Positions 6,988 through 15,781 of a stretch of DNA of 44,943 bases are shown one piece after another; position 1 is the stretch's first letter, and every line of letters begins with the position of its first letter. Source of the DNA: JAFGJU01 sp964570935 (GTDB lineage: Bacteria > Eisenbacteria > RBG-16-71-46 > JAFGJU01); contig CAZMZP010000103.1 in NCBI GenBank assembly GCA_964570935.1, forward strand, positions 1 to 44,943. Reading direction: 5' to 3'. The notes below the pieces were generated by a model, which did no database searches, was not told the DNA's origin, and saw only the letters and a list, made by a program, of their open reading frames with translations. Position numbers and translations under genes: made by a program.

Positions 6988-9900
6988 ATGAGGAATGAGC
7001 TCTACTCCGCGCATCCACTGCGTTCGCGTCTCCTTTTCTTGCTGGTGCTGGCGGGCACAGTGCTGCTCGCGGCCCAGGCGGCCGGACAGCCCGCGGCATC
7101 GGTGACCGACCTGGCCGGTGTGCTGGAAGTGAGGGTCTCCTTCGACGGCAGTGTCCCCACGGTCGAGACCGTGCGGGGGGAGGCCGTCGTGAGAGCGGAC
7201 GGATGCGTATGGGGTTTTGCGCCGGGATACCCCGACCTGCCGGCCTACCTGCTGCGGGTTGAGCTGCCGCCGGACATGAAGGTGGCCAAGCTGGAATGGA
7301 GCGTCGCGGCGGACGTCCTCATGGACGGGCGGTACGAGGTCTCAGCGACCCCCGTGCCTCAGTCCACGGACCCGGACGGCAAACGGCCCCAGGCGGAGAA
7401 GGCGGAGTTCGACGAGACTCAGTGGTTCCCTGTCGCGGCGGTCCAGGCTCGGGGTGAGGGGTTCATGAGAGGACACAGGATTGCGAGCTTCCTCGTCTAT
7501 CCCGCGCAGTACGAGAAGGCCTCCGGGACGATCAAGTACATCAAGAAGATTATAGTCCGCCTGGAGCTGGGTCCTGACCAGACGCTGCCGCTGGAGCGGA
7601 AGCGGATAGTCGAGCGTTCCGAGCGCCAGTTTGACCAAGTTCTGCGCGATCTGGTCGTGAACCCGCGCGCCTCCGTGAGCCGGCCCGCCGTCAGCAGGAC
7701 GGAAACCGGCGCCGAGGCGGGAGAGGATTCCTTCAGTCCTTCTTTCAGACCGTCGCTGGACGGGAGCCCGGTCGAGTACGTCATCATAACGGGCGACGAG
7801 ATGAGCGGGGAGTTCCAGAGACTGGCCGACTGGCAGACGAAGAGCGGCGTCTCCGCCGTCGTGAGGACTGTGTCGTGGGTCCGGAACAGCTATCCGGACG
7901 GCTGCGACCTTGCGGAGACCATAAGGAAGTTCGTTCAAGACGCCTACACTCACTGGGGCACTACCTGGGTGCTGCTCGCGGGCGACAGCGATGTGATACC
8001 CGCGAGGTACGGCTATTCGACATACACAGGCGGGGAGTACATTCCCACTGACCTCTACTTCCAGTGTCTGGAAGGCAACTGGAACGGCGACGGAGACGCG
8101 TACTTCGGCGAGGGCTATCATGGCATGTACGACCCGGGAGACGAGGTGGACCTGTATCCCGACGTCTGGATCGGGCGAGCCCCCGTCAACACCGTGGCGG
8201 AGGCGACCCTGTTCATCGACAAGACGCTCGCGTATGTGAAGAGCCCTCCGAGCAACTTTGTCACGAAGTCGCTCTTCTTCGCCGAAGTCCTGTTTCCGAA
8301 GACCTACGTTCCCAGCGGAACTCAGTGCGACACCGTGGCGCTCGACGGCGCGTCGATGACGGAATCTGCCATAGCCTTGATGCCTCCCACCATGCACGTG
8401 GCGAGGCTGTACGAGAACTACCTCTGCTTCCCGGGTTCGATGCAGGAGACGAAGCAGCGCGTGATAGACTCCCTCAACGCGGGCTACGGCCTGGCCGAGC
8501 ATCTGGGGCACGGCTACAGGAACACGATGTCGGTCGCGGACGGCAGCCTGGGCAATTCCGAAGTGGACCTCCTCACCAACGGGACCAGGGTCGGAGTGCT
8601 GATGGGTGAGAACTGCACCTCGGCGGCCTTCGACTTCAACTGCATCGGTGAGCGGTTCATACTGAACGAGAACGGCGGGTCCGTCTGCTACCTGGGGTCG
8701 ACGAGATTCGATTATCCCACGACCGCGTGGGCTTTCCAGGACGAAAGGTTCCGCCTTCTGTTCCAGGATGGAGTCACGAGCCTGGGCCAGGCGCTGGCTC
8801 TGTCCAAGGCCGCCTTCATCTCGCTCTCCATCGCTGACGATTCCTACAGATGGACGCAGTTCGTCCAGGTGCTCCTCGGCGAGCCCCGCATGCCGATATG
8901 GACGGCCGAGCCCGCCGCCATGAACGTGACTCACGCGGCGCAGTTCGTGGCCGGGTCCGACTGGTATCAGGTGCTCGTCATGTCGGGCGGGTCGCCGGTA
9001 GACAGCGCTCTCGTGTGCCTGTGGAAGGTGGGGGAGGACTACAGGGTCGCCTACACCAACGCCAGCGGCGTCGCTCTGATCCCGTTCAATCCTGACACCC
9101 AGGGCAGCTTCAGCGTGACCGTCACCAAGCAGGACCTCATTCCCTACGAGGGGACCTCGCAGGTCGTGCTGCCCGCCGGGCCTTTCCTCTACAAGTATGC
9201 CGAGGACATAGACGACGACACCGCGGGACTGAGCTTCGGTAACGGTGACTACACGGTGGATGCCGGTGAAACGGTAGAGTTGACCATCGCACTTCGGAAC
9301 AACGGAGGCACCACGGCCTCGGCCGTGACCGCCACGGTGCGCACCGAAGACCCGTTCATCACATTCATGGACAGCACCGCGAGCTTCGGCAGCATCGCGT
9401 CAAAGGGATTTGCCATCCCGGACGTGCCGTTCCTGGTGGACGTGTCGCGGGAGTGCCCGGACGCGCACGATGCCGTGTGCGCCATAGAAGCGCGTGACGG
9501 GCAGGACAGCGTCTGGACGGACGTGTTTGTCGTTAGGGTGCACGCGCCGCGGCTGTGGCACGCGTCGCACGTTTATTTCGACACCCTGGCCAGCGGCAAC
9601 CGGGACGGCTACATCGGGGCCGGTGAAGAGATCGAGCTGGTGTTGACCCTCAAGAACCTGGGGGCCGGGGCAGGGAACCATGTCTGGGGTAAGCTCACGA
9701 GTCCGAGCGCGTTCGTAACGATCTACGACAGCCTCGCGGCGTTCGGGAGCGTGGAGGCGTGCTCCACTTCAACGGGCGACGAGTTCATGTTCGTGTGCAG
9801 CACGGGGGAAGAAGAGCCTGTCTTCCAGCTCACGCTGACCGACACGCTCGGCCTGAGTGAGGTAAGCACGTTCGAGCTGACGGCTCCGGCGGGGCCCGGT

Positions 9901-12117
9901 GGCCTGTACGCCACCGGAAGCTCGTCTTCTGTGACCCTCACCTGGAACCCCAGCCCGCATCCGGACATCTTCGGCTACAACGTCTATCGCAGCACGGCCG
10001 CCGGCGGGCCTTACGTCAGGGTGAACGAGGCGGTTGTCGAGGGGACGTCGTATTACATGGACGACGGCCTGTCGCCCTACACGCGGTACTTCTACATGGC
10101 TTCGAGCCAGGACTCCTCGTCCAACGAGAGCATGTCCGGCACTTACGTTTCTGTCACAACCAATCCGCCCCTGCACGAGAACGCGCCGTTCGAGCTCGGC
10201 TCTGAGCTTACCTCCGGCTCGCCCGCCATAGTGGACATAGACAAGGGGGGGCACATGGAGATCTTCGCCGGCTCGAGCAAGATGTACGCGTTCAGGGCCG
10301 ACGGTGAAGAGTACATCAACGGCGACAACGACCTCCTGACCTGGGGAGTGTTCGCGCCGGAGGGAGAGAAGTTCGTGGCGTCCCCGGCGGTGGCCGACAT
10401 AGACAACGACGACGACGTCGAGGTCGTCGCGGTCGACTGGAACCTCCGGAAGGTCTACGTCTGGAATCCTGACGGCAAGGTCCAGCCCGGCTGGCCGCAG
10501 AACGTGGGCATCAACCCGTGGTCCACGCCCGCTCTGGGCAACATCGCCGGAGACGGCAGGCTGGAAGTAGTGGTCGGCAGCGCCGACGGCAACATTTACG
10601 CCTGGAACTCCGACGGCACCGAGGTCGTGGACGGAGACGGCAACCCGAGCACCTTGGGCGTCCTCAGGACGACCGGCAGCATGTGGCTGTACGGCTCCGC
10701 GGCGCTGGCGGACCTGGACAACGACGGGCTTGACGAGGTCATAATAGGCGGGAGAGACGGCAAGCTGTATGCCTTGAACGGCGACGGTAGTGACGTTCCG
10801 CACTTCCCATACGTCACGACCGGCTACATAACTTCTTCTCCCGCGGTCGGGGACGTGGACGAAGACGGCCTGCCCGAGATAGCGTTCTGCTCTGGCAACT
10901 ACAAGGTCTACGTAATAAACACCGACAGCACGTCGGTGCCCGGATGGCCGAAGTCCGGCATAAACATGAGCGGCGACATGCAGCCCTCGCCGGCGCTCGG
11001 AGACGTGGACGGGAACGGGAAGCTGGACGTCATCGTGGGAACGTCCAACGGTTACGTGGCCGTCTACACGGGCTACAACGGAGCCCTCCAGTCCGGATGG
11101 CCGGTGCTGACGACTACTCTCGGCAGCCAGTGCTCGCCGACGGTCGGCGACATAGACGGCGACGGAATGATGGAAGTGCTCTTCGGAGCCGAGAACGGCA
11201 AGCTCTACGCGTGGAACCACGACGGCACCGAGGCCTCCGGCTTCCCGATACAGATGAGCGGAGAAGTGAGGGGGCCAGCGCTGATATGGGACATCGACGA
11301 CGACGGTTACACGAACGTGATCTGCCAGAATTGGGACAGGACCGTGTACATCTGGGACATGAACGGCGCCTTCAACTACAGTCGCGAGGCCTACCCGTGG
11401 CCCATGTTCAGGCACGACGTGTCCAAGTCCGGACTCTACACTAAGCCCGTGCTGGTCGCGGTCGAGCTGTCCTCGTTCGCGGCGGTGCCTTCCGACGCCG
11501 GAGTAATGTTGGAATGGCGCACTAACATGGACGACGGGGTCGGGGCGCAGTGGAACGTCTACCGCAGTGATGTCACTGATCAGCACGCCGGCGCGCAGGC
11601 GACGGGAGACGCCTCACTGGGGTCTGGCCGGCTTCCGGACGGCTACGTTAGAATCAACTCGAGTCCGGTGGAAGCCGCGGGTCCAAACTACTACATGTTC
11701 AGGGACGTGAGCGCAGAGGGCGGCCGCTGGTATTCGTACGTGCTGGGCAGGATCTTCCAGGAAGGTGAGATCCTGTTCGGACCTTACGCGGCGCTCGCGC
11801 CCGCCAGCTCCGTGCCCAGGGTCCCGGCGTTGTCGCAGAACTTCCCCAACCCGTTCCAGCCGCGCACGACCGTCGCGTTCAGCGTGCCGGTCCAGGCCGG
11901 GAGCGCCGCCGTAATGACGCCTGTGTCCGTCAGGGTGTACGACGTGGCCGGCAGGCTGGTGAGGACGCTCGTGGACGCGCCCAAGAGCCCCGGGTTCTAC
12001 TCGGTGGGCTGGGACGCCACGTCGGACGCGGGTCAGAGAGTGGCCGGAGGCATCTACTTCATACGCGCGCGAATAGGAGACTACTCGGGCTCAAAGAAGA
12101 CAGTGGTGCTGGACTAG
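6988..12117 (+). CDS. giant secreted peptidase C25 (gingipain-type) protein with FG-GAP repeats
   Basis: 1709 residues. Order: signal peptide (1-33), propeptide-like region (to about 240), C25 caspase-fold peptidase (about 260-640) with the likely catalytic His508 in L-G-H-G and Cys543 in G-E-N-C-T-S-A, an Ig-like segment, two CARDB-like repeats (about 737-957), fibronectin III (about 967-1058), seven or more FG-GAP/VCBS repeats with Asp-rich calcium loops of the D-x-D-x-D-G type (about 1068-1480), and a C-terminal FlgD/Por-secretion-like domain (about 1608-1709) starting Q-N-F-P-N-P-F. AGGAAGG precedes the ATG. The end domain resembles type IX secretion sorting tails, so surface export by such a system is plausible but unproven. 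Substrate unknown. It is followed by a strong hairpin and forms its own transcription unit. Confidence 0.93.
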   Translation: MRNELYSAHPLRSRLLFLLVLAGTVLLAAQAAGQPAASVTDLAGVLEVRVSFDGSVPTVETVRGEAVVRADGCVWGFAPGYPDLPAYLLRVELPPDMKVAKLEWSVAADVLMDGRYEVSATPVPQSTDPDGKRPQAEKAEFDETQWFPVAAVQARGEGFMRGHRIASFLVYPAQYEKASGTIKYIKKIIVRLELGPDQTLPLERKRIVERSERQFDQVLRDLVVNPRASVSRPAVSRTETGAEAGEDSFSPSFRPSLDGSPVEYVIITGDEMSGEFQRLADWQTKSGVSAVVRTVSWVRNSYPDGCDLAETIRKFVQDAYTHWGTTWVLLAGDSDVIPARYGYSTYTGGEYIPTDLYFQCLEGNWNGDGDAYFGEGYHGMYDPGDEVDLYPDVWIGRAPVNTVAEATLFIDKTLAYVKSPPSNFVTKSLFFAEVLFPKTYVPSGTQCDTVALDGASMTESAIALMPPTMHVARLYENYLCFPGSMQETKQRVIDSLNAGYGLAEHLGHGYRNTMSVADGSLGNSEVDLLTNGTRVGVLMGENCTSAAFDFNCIGERFILNENGGSVCYLGSTRFDYPTTAWAFQDERFRLLFQDGVTSLGQALALSKAAFISLSIADDSYRWTQFVQVLLGEPRMPIWTAEPAAMNVTHAAQFVAGSDWYQVLVMSGGSPVDSALVCLWKVGEDYRVAYTNASGVALIPFNPDTQGSFSVTVTKQDLIPYEGTSQVVLPAGPFLYKYAEDIDDDTAGLSFGNGDYTVDAGETVELTIALRNNGGTTASAVTATVRTEDPFITFMDSTASFGSIASKGFAIPDVPFLVDVSRECPDAHDAVCAIEARDGQDSVWTDVFVVRVHAPRLWHASHVYFDTLASGNRDGYIGAGEEIELVLTLKNLGAGAGNHVWGKLTSPSAFVTIYDSLAAFGSVEACSTSTGDEFMFVCSTGEEEPVFQLTLTDTLGLSEVSTFELTAPAGPGGLYATGSSSSVTLTWNPSPHPDIFGYNVYRSTAAGGPYVRVNEAVVEGTSYYMDDGLSPYTRYFYMASSQDSSSNESMSGTYVSVTTNPPLHENAPFELGSELTSGSPAIVDIDKGGHMEIFAGSSKMYAFRADGEEYINGDNDLLTWGVFAPEGEKFVASPAVADIDNDDDVEVVAVDWNLRKVYVWNPDGKVQPGWPQNVGINPWSTPALGNIAGDGRLEVVVGSADGNIYAWNSDGTEVVDGDGNPSTLGVLRTTGSMWLYGSAALADLDNDGLDEVIIGGRDGKLYALNGDGSDVPHFPYVTTGYITSSPAVGDVDEDGLPEIAFCSGNYKVYVINTDSTSVPGWPKSGINMSGDMQPSPALGDVDGNGKLDVIVGTSNGYVAVYTGYNGALQSGWPVLTTTLGSQCSPTVGDIDGDGMMEVLFGAENGKLYAWNHDGTEASGFPIQMSGEVRGPALIWDIDDDGYTNVICQNWDRTVYIWDMNGAFNYSREAYPWPMFRHDVSKSGLYTKPVLVAVELSSFAAVPSDAGVMLEWRTNMDDGVGAQWNVYRSDVTDQHAGAQATGDASLGSGRLPDGYVRINSSPVEAAGPNYYMFRDVSAEGGRWYSYVLGRIFQEGEILFGPYAALAPASSVPRVPALSQNFPNPFQPRTTVAFSVPVQAGSAAVMTPVSVRVYDVAGRLVRTLVDAPKSPGFYSVGWDATSDAGQRVAGGIYFIRARIGDYSGSKKTVVLD

Positions 12118-12142
12118 GAGGGCACGACTCTTCTCCGCTGAG

Positions 12143-12178
12143 CGAGGCCGCCGGCTGACAGCCGGCGGCCTCGTTGCT
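12143..12178 (+). terminator. 13-bp perfect hairpin after the C25 gene
   Basis: CGAGGCCGCCGGC (12143-12155), loop TGACA, GCCGGCGGCCTCG (12161-12173), then TTGCTT. The stem is very stable; the U-tract is short, so it may be a weak intrinsic terminator or an RNA-stabilising 3' end. Confidence 0.65.
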
Positions 12179-12192
12179 TATGCGATTGTTCC

Positions 12193-12221
12193 TTGAAAAA
12201 CGCGGCTCGCTGTGATAGCTT
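12193..12221 (+). promoter_or_regulatory. promoter of the Gln-Glu tRNA unit
   Basis: TTGAAA (12193-12198), 17-bp spacer, TAGCTT (12216-12221). The predicted start is about 8 bases before the first tRNA, which fits a tRNA promoter. Confidence 0.55.
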
Positions 12222-12235
12222 TGAAAACTAAGCGT

Positions 12236-12309
12236 TGGGGAGTCGTCCAGTGGTAGGACGGCAGACTCTGGATCTGCTTACTGGGGTTCGAATCCTCACT
12301 CCCCAGCCA
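12236..12309 (+). tRNA. tRNA-Gln (CUG)
   Basis: Acceptor TGGGGAG/CTCCCCA, anticodon stem GCAGA/TCTGC with loop CTCTGGA... reading CTG, T-loop TTCGAAT, discriminator G and encoded CCA. The U1-A72 pair and G73 are typical of tRNA-Gln. Confidence 0.96.
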
Positions 12310-12327
12310 TTTCATTCAGCCAGACAC

Positions 12328-12402
12328 GGCGCCATCGTCTAGTGGTTAGGACAGGTGGTTCTCAGCCATCAGACCGGGGTTCGACTCCCCGTGGCGCTAC
12401 CA
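12328..12402 (+). tRNA. tRNA-Glu (CUC)
   Basis: Acceptor GGCGCCA/TGGCGCT (with a terminal G-U pair), anticodon stem GGTGG/CCATC with loop TTCTCAG reading CTC, T-loop TTCGACT, discriminator A and encoded CCA. It lies 18 bases after tRNA-Gln and shares its terminator. Confidence 0.96.
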
Positions 12403-12405
12403 TGA

Positions 12406-12440
12406 AGGCCGGGTGGGAACACCACCCGGCCTGGTTTTTG
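12406..12440 (+). terminator. intrinsic terminator of the tRNA pair
   Basis: AGGCCGGGTGG (12406-12416), short loop, CCACCCGGCCT (12422-12432), then GG and five T. Confidence 0.85.
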
Positions 12441-12500
12441 GGCCGTCGATTGCGCAGAGCAGCGCCCCTCAGAAGCGGCGGACGCCTGCCCTAGCGTCCC

Positions 12501-13940
12501 CTAGAACGGATAGTTCTGAGCCAACCAGACAGTCCGGCAGTTCGTGGAGGTGATCGCCGTGAAGCACAGATGGCCTGTGCCCGGCCTCCACGTAGGCCAG
12601 TCCTCATCGGACGTGGTGAGCCAGCCGTCCAGCGGCTCCGGCCCCGCGTCCATGAAAAGGATCCAGACGCCGCTCGTGCCGCCGTACGGCGACACGAAAG
12701 CTATCTTGCTGCCGTCGGGAGACCACTGAGGGTGAGTGCCAGGCACGTGCGAGACCTGCACGGGTGTCCCGCCGGCCGGAGGGACGGTGAATATGTACGG
12801 CTCGCCGCCCACCAGCTTCGAGAACGCGATCTGGCTGTTATCGGGCTTCCACGCCGGCCTGTCCTCCACCACGTCCTGGGCCGCGGTCACCGGCGAAAAC
12901 GTCGACGCCGGCCTCACTATCAGGTCGTGCACGCTGCCGTTGCGCGCCACGAGGGCGATCTGCTGGCCGCTCCACGACCACGCCGGGAAGTTGGCCTCTG
13001 TCGGGTACACGAACTGCGGAGCGCCGCCGGTGGTCGACACGACGTACACCCTCGGGACGGCGCCGCCCCTGCTGGACGCGAACAGTATCTGATTGCCGGG
13101 TCCCCAGGAAGGCCCCCAGTCCGGCGCGTCCATCGTCTCCAAGTAATCCCCGACGTAGTCAGGCCAGGGCGGTTGGAAAAGCTCTATCTTCCGGTACTGG
13201 GCCACGTAGTTCTCCATGGCGCAGGCGAACTGGCTCCCGTCCGGCGACCAGGAGCTCTGAAACGCGCATTCGTTCTCGGAGAGCCGGGTCAGGGTCATCT
13301 CGCCACCGTTCAGTCCGAACATCGTCTTCGTCGTGTTTCCGTGCGTCACCAGGACCGAACGCGAGATGGGGTAGTAGCTGAACGAGCCCCGTTCTACTCG
13401 GATGGAATAGCTGCCTGCTGCCGCCGGGCTGATCGTGACGGGTGTGACGTACGCCGTGGGCTCGCTGTCGATGTAGACGGCGGCTCCCTGCGGGTAGCTC
13501 TCGATTATGAGAGTGCCGATGCCCACTGGCACCACGCTCATGAAGGAAGACTGGTGGGCGTCGTCGCTTGCCAGCACAGTCAACGAGCACGTAGCCGCGG
13601 AAGCCGGGGCCACCCATCTGGCCTCGCTCGACAGGGAATCCAGCATTACGCCGGAGCTCACCCGCCACAGAAAAGTGAGCGGAACGCCCTCCGGGTCGCC
13701 CGCGATCGCGACCGCAGTCACGGTGTCGCCGGGCGCGACTCTCCTGGGCTCCAGCAGGACTCCGTTTATCGCCGGCGGCTGGTTATCGGGCTTGGTCCCG
13801 CCGTCCTTGCCGCCGCATCCGCCGCACGCCAGTATGACGAACGCCAAGAGAACGGCCGCCGCCGAAGCCAACGCCCGCACGGCACGACCCAGGCCGGAGC
13901 CGCGTGAACCCTGTCCAGGAAGAACGTGCATACCGCTCAT
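12501..13940 (-). CDS. lipoprotein with Ig-like, PEGA and PD40 propeller repeats
   Basis: 479 residues from the ATG at 13940, which has GAGAGGAG just upstream; a longer frame to 14168 only runs back into the preceding gene. The signal peptide ends in I-L-A-C (lipobox, Cys39). Then come an Ig-like domain (about 50-145, starting N-Q-P-P), a PEGA domain (about 150-215, with I-E-S-Y-P-Q-G-A-A-V-Y-I-D) and six PD40/TolB-like blades of the W-S-P-D-G-S-x-I-A-F type to the end. Such proteins sit on the outer or inner membrane facing the periplasm or outside; the ligand is unknown. It follows the next PD40 gene by 14 bases on the same strand and is surely co-transcribed. Confidence 0.88.
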   Translation of the reverse strand: MSGMHVLPGQGSRGSGLGRAVRALASAAAVLLAFVILACGGCGGKDGGTKPDNQPPAINGVLLEPRRVAPGDTVTAVAIAGDPEGVPLTFLWRVSSGVMLDSLSSEARWVAPASAATCSLTVLASDDAHQSSFMSVVPVGIGTLIIESYPQGAAVYIDSEPTAYVTPVTISPAAAGSYSIRVERGSFSYYPISRSVLVTHGNTTKTMFGLNGGEMTLTRLSENECAFQSSWSPDGSQFACAMENYVAQYRKIELFQPPWPDYVGDYLETMDAPDWGPSWGPGNQILFASSRGGAVPRVYVVSTTGGAPQFVYPTEANFPAWSWSGQQIALVARNGSVHDLIVRPASTFSPVTAAQDVVEDRPAWKPDNSQIAFSKLVGGEPYIFTVPPAGGTPVQVSHVPGTHPQWSPDGSKIAFVSPYGGTSGVWILFMDAGPEPLDGWLTTSDEDWPTWRPGTGHLCFTAITSTNCRTVWLAQNYPF

Positions 13941-13954
13941 GGTTTCTCCTCTCG

Positions 13955-15004
13955 TCAGCGCCAGAAGCGTGTCTTGATCCGCCCCCACGTCGTGACTTCC
14001 ACGTCCGAGGGCAGGTCGTCCGCGACCCATATGTCCCAGTTTCCGGTGCGGTTTGAAGCGAACACTATTCGTGTGCCGTCCGGCGACCACCTGGGCTGTC
14101 TGTCGTCGGCAAGGTCGTCGGTCACCTGCGCCAGCCCGTGATTCTCTCCGGCTGCGTCCATTATCCATATCTCGGAGTTGCCGGAACGCTCGGACGAAAA
14201 GGCGATGGTCCTTCCGTCCGGTGACCAGCTCGGGGTGTAGTCCTTCCCGGGGTCATGGGTGAGCTGAACCGCCGTGTTCTCTCCGCCTCCCGCCGGCATG
14301 ACCCAAATGTCGTAGTTCCCCGACCGCGTCGACATGAAGGCGATCTTGGTGCCGTCCGGCGACCAGCAGGGCTGGTATTCCACGTAGGGCTCGGGCGTGA
14401 GACAACAGGGATTTTCTCCCCAGGCGCCCATGACCCAGAGGTCCCACGTTTCATACCTGTCGGACACGAACACGATGGCGCTGCCGTCCGGCGACCATGC
14501 AGGCTCCAGGTCGTAAGCGGGAATCTCTGTCAGGCGCGTCTCGATGCCGGTGTTCAAGTCCATGCGCCATATCTCCCTGTCCGAGGCATTGCGGTTGGAG
14601 ACGTACGCGATGTCGTTTCCATCCGGGGCGAAGCAGGGGTCCCAGTTGTTGGACGGGTCGTTCGTCAGCCTGACTGCCGCCAGGGTCGACTCGCCTTCGG
14701 CCGGCATCATCCACACGTTGGAACCGCCGATCCTGGCCGACACGAAGATCACGCAGCTGCCGTCCGGACACCAGTCCGGACTCCAATCCGTGGCCGCATT
14801 GAAAGTCAGCCGCCGGACCGACTCCGCCGCGCTCAGAGACGCCGTCGGCGCGGCAAGAAGCACGACCCAAGCCACGCAGAAGGCCCACGACCAGGCAGGT
14901 GAAACCGAGAGCTTCGTGGTGTGGTTGGAGGCACGGCCCGCTGCCGCGGAGGTTGCACGGGCGGCCCGCGCGGAGGTCAGACTGGATGGTTCGAACTGAT
15001 GCAC
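13955..15004 (-). CDS. secreted TolB-like PD40 beta-propeller protein
   Basis: About 349 residues: an N-terminal region, a signal-peptide-like hydrophobic stretch (W-V-V-L-L-A-A-P-T-A-S-L-S-A-A-E) and six PD40 repeats (P-x-W-S-P-D-G-x-x-I-x-F-x-S) covering the rest. Start choice: the frame is open back to 15076, but a promoter (-10 at 15067-15072) covers that GTG, so translation must begin later. I chose the GTG at 15004 because GAAGGG lies 6 bases before it; an ATG at 15034 lacks a ribosome site. TolB-like propellers bind partner proteins; unlike TolB no N-terminal domain is seen, and no tol genes are near. It heads a two-gene unit with the PEGA/PD40 lipoprotein. Confidence 0.85.
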   Translation of the reverse strand: MHQFEPSSLTSARAARATSAAAGRASNHTTKLSVSPAWSWAFCVAWVVLLAAPTASLSAAESVRRLTFNAATDWSPDWCPDGSCVIFVSARIGGSNVWMMPAEGESTLAAVRLTNDPSNNWDPCFAPDGNDIAYVSNRNASDREIWRMDLNTGIETRLTEIPAYDLEPAWSPDGSAIVFVSDRYETWDLWVMGAWGENPCCLTPEPYVEYQPCWSPDGTKIAFMSTRSGNYDIWVMPAGGGENTAVQLTHDPGKDYTPSWSPDGRTIAFSSERSGNSEIWIMDAAGENHGLAQVTDDLADDRQPRWSPDGTRIVFASNRTGNWDIWVADDLPSDVEVTTWGRIKTRFWR

Positions 15005-15066
15005 CGACTGCCCTTCGAGCAATAACCCCGACATTTGGACCGACAGAAGGCAGGGAAACTGAAAGG

Positions 15067-15095
15067 ATGATACCACAGGCGCGGTGCGCGCTCAA
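15067..15095 (-). promoter_or_regulatory. sigma-70-type promoter for the two PD40 genes
   Basis: On the minus strand TTGAGC (15095-15090), 17-bp spacer, TATCAT (15072-15067). The -10 is the same as in the C25 gene promoter. Transcription would begin near 15060, which decides against the longest start of the downstream gene. Confidence 0.65.
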
Positions 15096-15155
15096 CAGGC
15101 AGTGTGTTGTCGGACGGGCGTCTTTCTGGGCAAGGAAAGAGCCAGGGGCCGCGCC

Positions 15156-15686
15156 TCAGCGCAGGAGGAACGAGAACCCGGCCCTGAGAGCAGTCGTGCT
15201 CACGTCCGGGCTGGCGAATTCCCTGGTGTAGCGCAGCTCCGTACGCAGGCAGCAGGACTCGGTGAGCGGAACCCTGAGGCCCGCTCCCAGGTTGAGAAGG
15301 CCGTTGGTGTCGTCCTCGTCGTACCGGCTGCCGCCGTCATCCGCGCCCCAGTGAGACCTAGCGAACCCTAGGCCCATCAGGACGAACGGGTAAGGCGCTG
15401 ACATTGTCTCAAAACTGTAGACGAAATTCGCGGCGAAGGACAACCTCGAGTACGTGACCCCGTCCGATTCCCTCAAGTACCCCACCTCCACCTCCACCTC
15501 GGACCCCGGAGCGAACACCGTGCCGAAGCGCGGTCCCAGGTAGACGTACGAGCCGTCTTCGGGAAACACCAGCTCGGCGCTTCCTCCCAGCTCGTGCGTG
15601 CCCGGGGGCATGATGTCGGCAACGGCAGGCGACCAGCAGCAGAGCAGACAGCAGATTCCGACAAAAAGGCTCGTACACGTTCGCAT
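15156..15686 (-). CDS. small outer-membrane beta-barrel candidate
   Basis: 176 residues from the ATG at 15686 (a GTG four codons earlier lacks a ribosome site). The signal peptide contains C-C-L-L-C-C and ends at S-P-A-V-A-D. After it, alternating polar/hydrophobic strands with aromatic girdles (V-Y-L-G-P-R-F-G, F-V-L-M-G-L-G-F-A) and a C-terminal strand G-F-S-F-L-L-R suggest an eight-stranded barrel of the OmpA/OmpW-like class. No family-specific motif is seen. It lies downstream of another barrel gene on the same strand, 95 bases away, with a hairpin between them. Function unknown. Confidence 0.7.
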   Translation of the reverse strand: MRTCTSLFVGICCLLCCWSPAVADIMPPGTHELGGSAELVFPEDGSYVYLGPRFGTVFAPGSEVEVEVGYLRESDGVTYSRLSFAANFVYSFETMSAPYPFVLMGLGFARSHWGADDGGSRYDEDDTNGLLNLGAGLRVPLTESCCLRTELRYTREFASPDVSTTALRAGFSFLLR

Positions 15687-15715
15687 GGAACACCCCACTT
15701 AAGCCGGCGAGGCAG

Positions 15716-15735
15716 GCAGGCGGCAAGCCGCCTGC
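15716..15735. repeat. perfect hairpin between two barrel genes
   Basis: GCAGGCGGC (15716-15724) and GCCGCCTGC (15727-15735) form a 9-bp inverted repeat. There is no T-tract, so it may stabilise the upstream mRNA or weakly stop transcription on the minus strand. Confidence 0.5.
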
Positions 15736-15781
15736 GGCGCCGCCGGTTCTTCTCGTGCAGGCCGCTCAGGCGTGGCGTCTG

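Noticed and set aside
7342..11586. Very long ORFs on the minus strand of the C25 gene (over 500 codons)
   Set aside because: They are frame shadows of a GC-rich gene; they are Arg/His/Val-rich, lack ribosome sites and show no domain.
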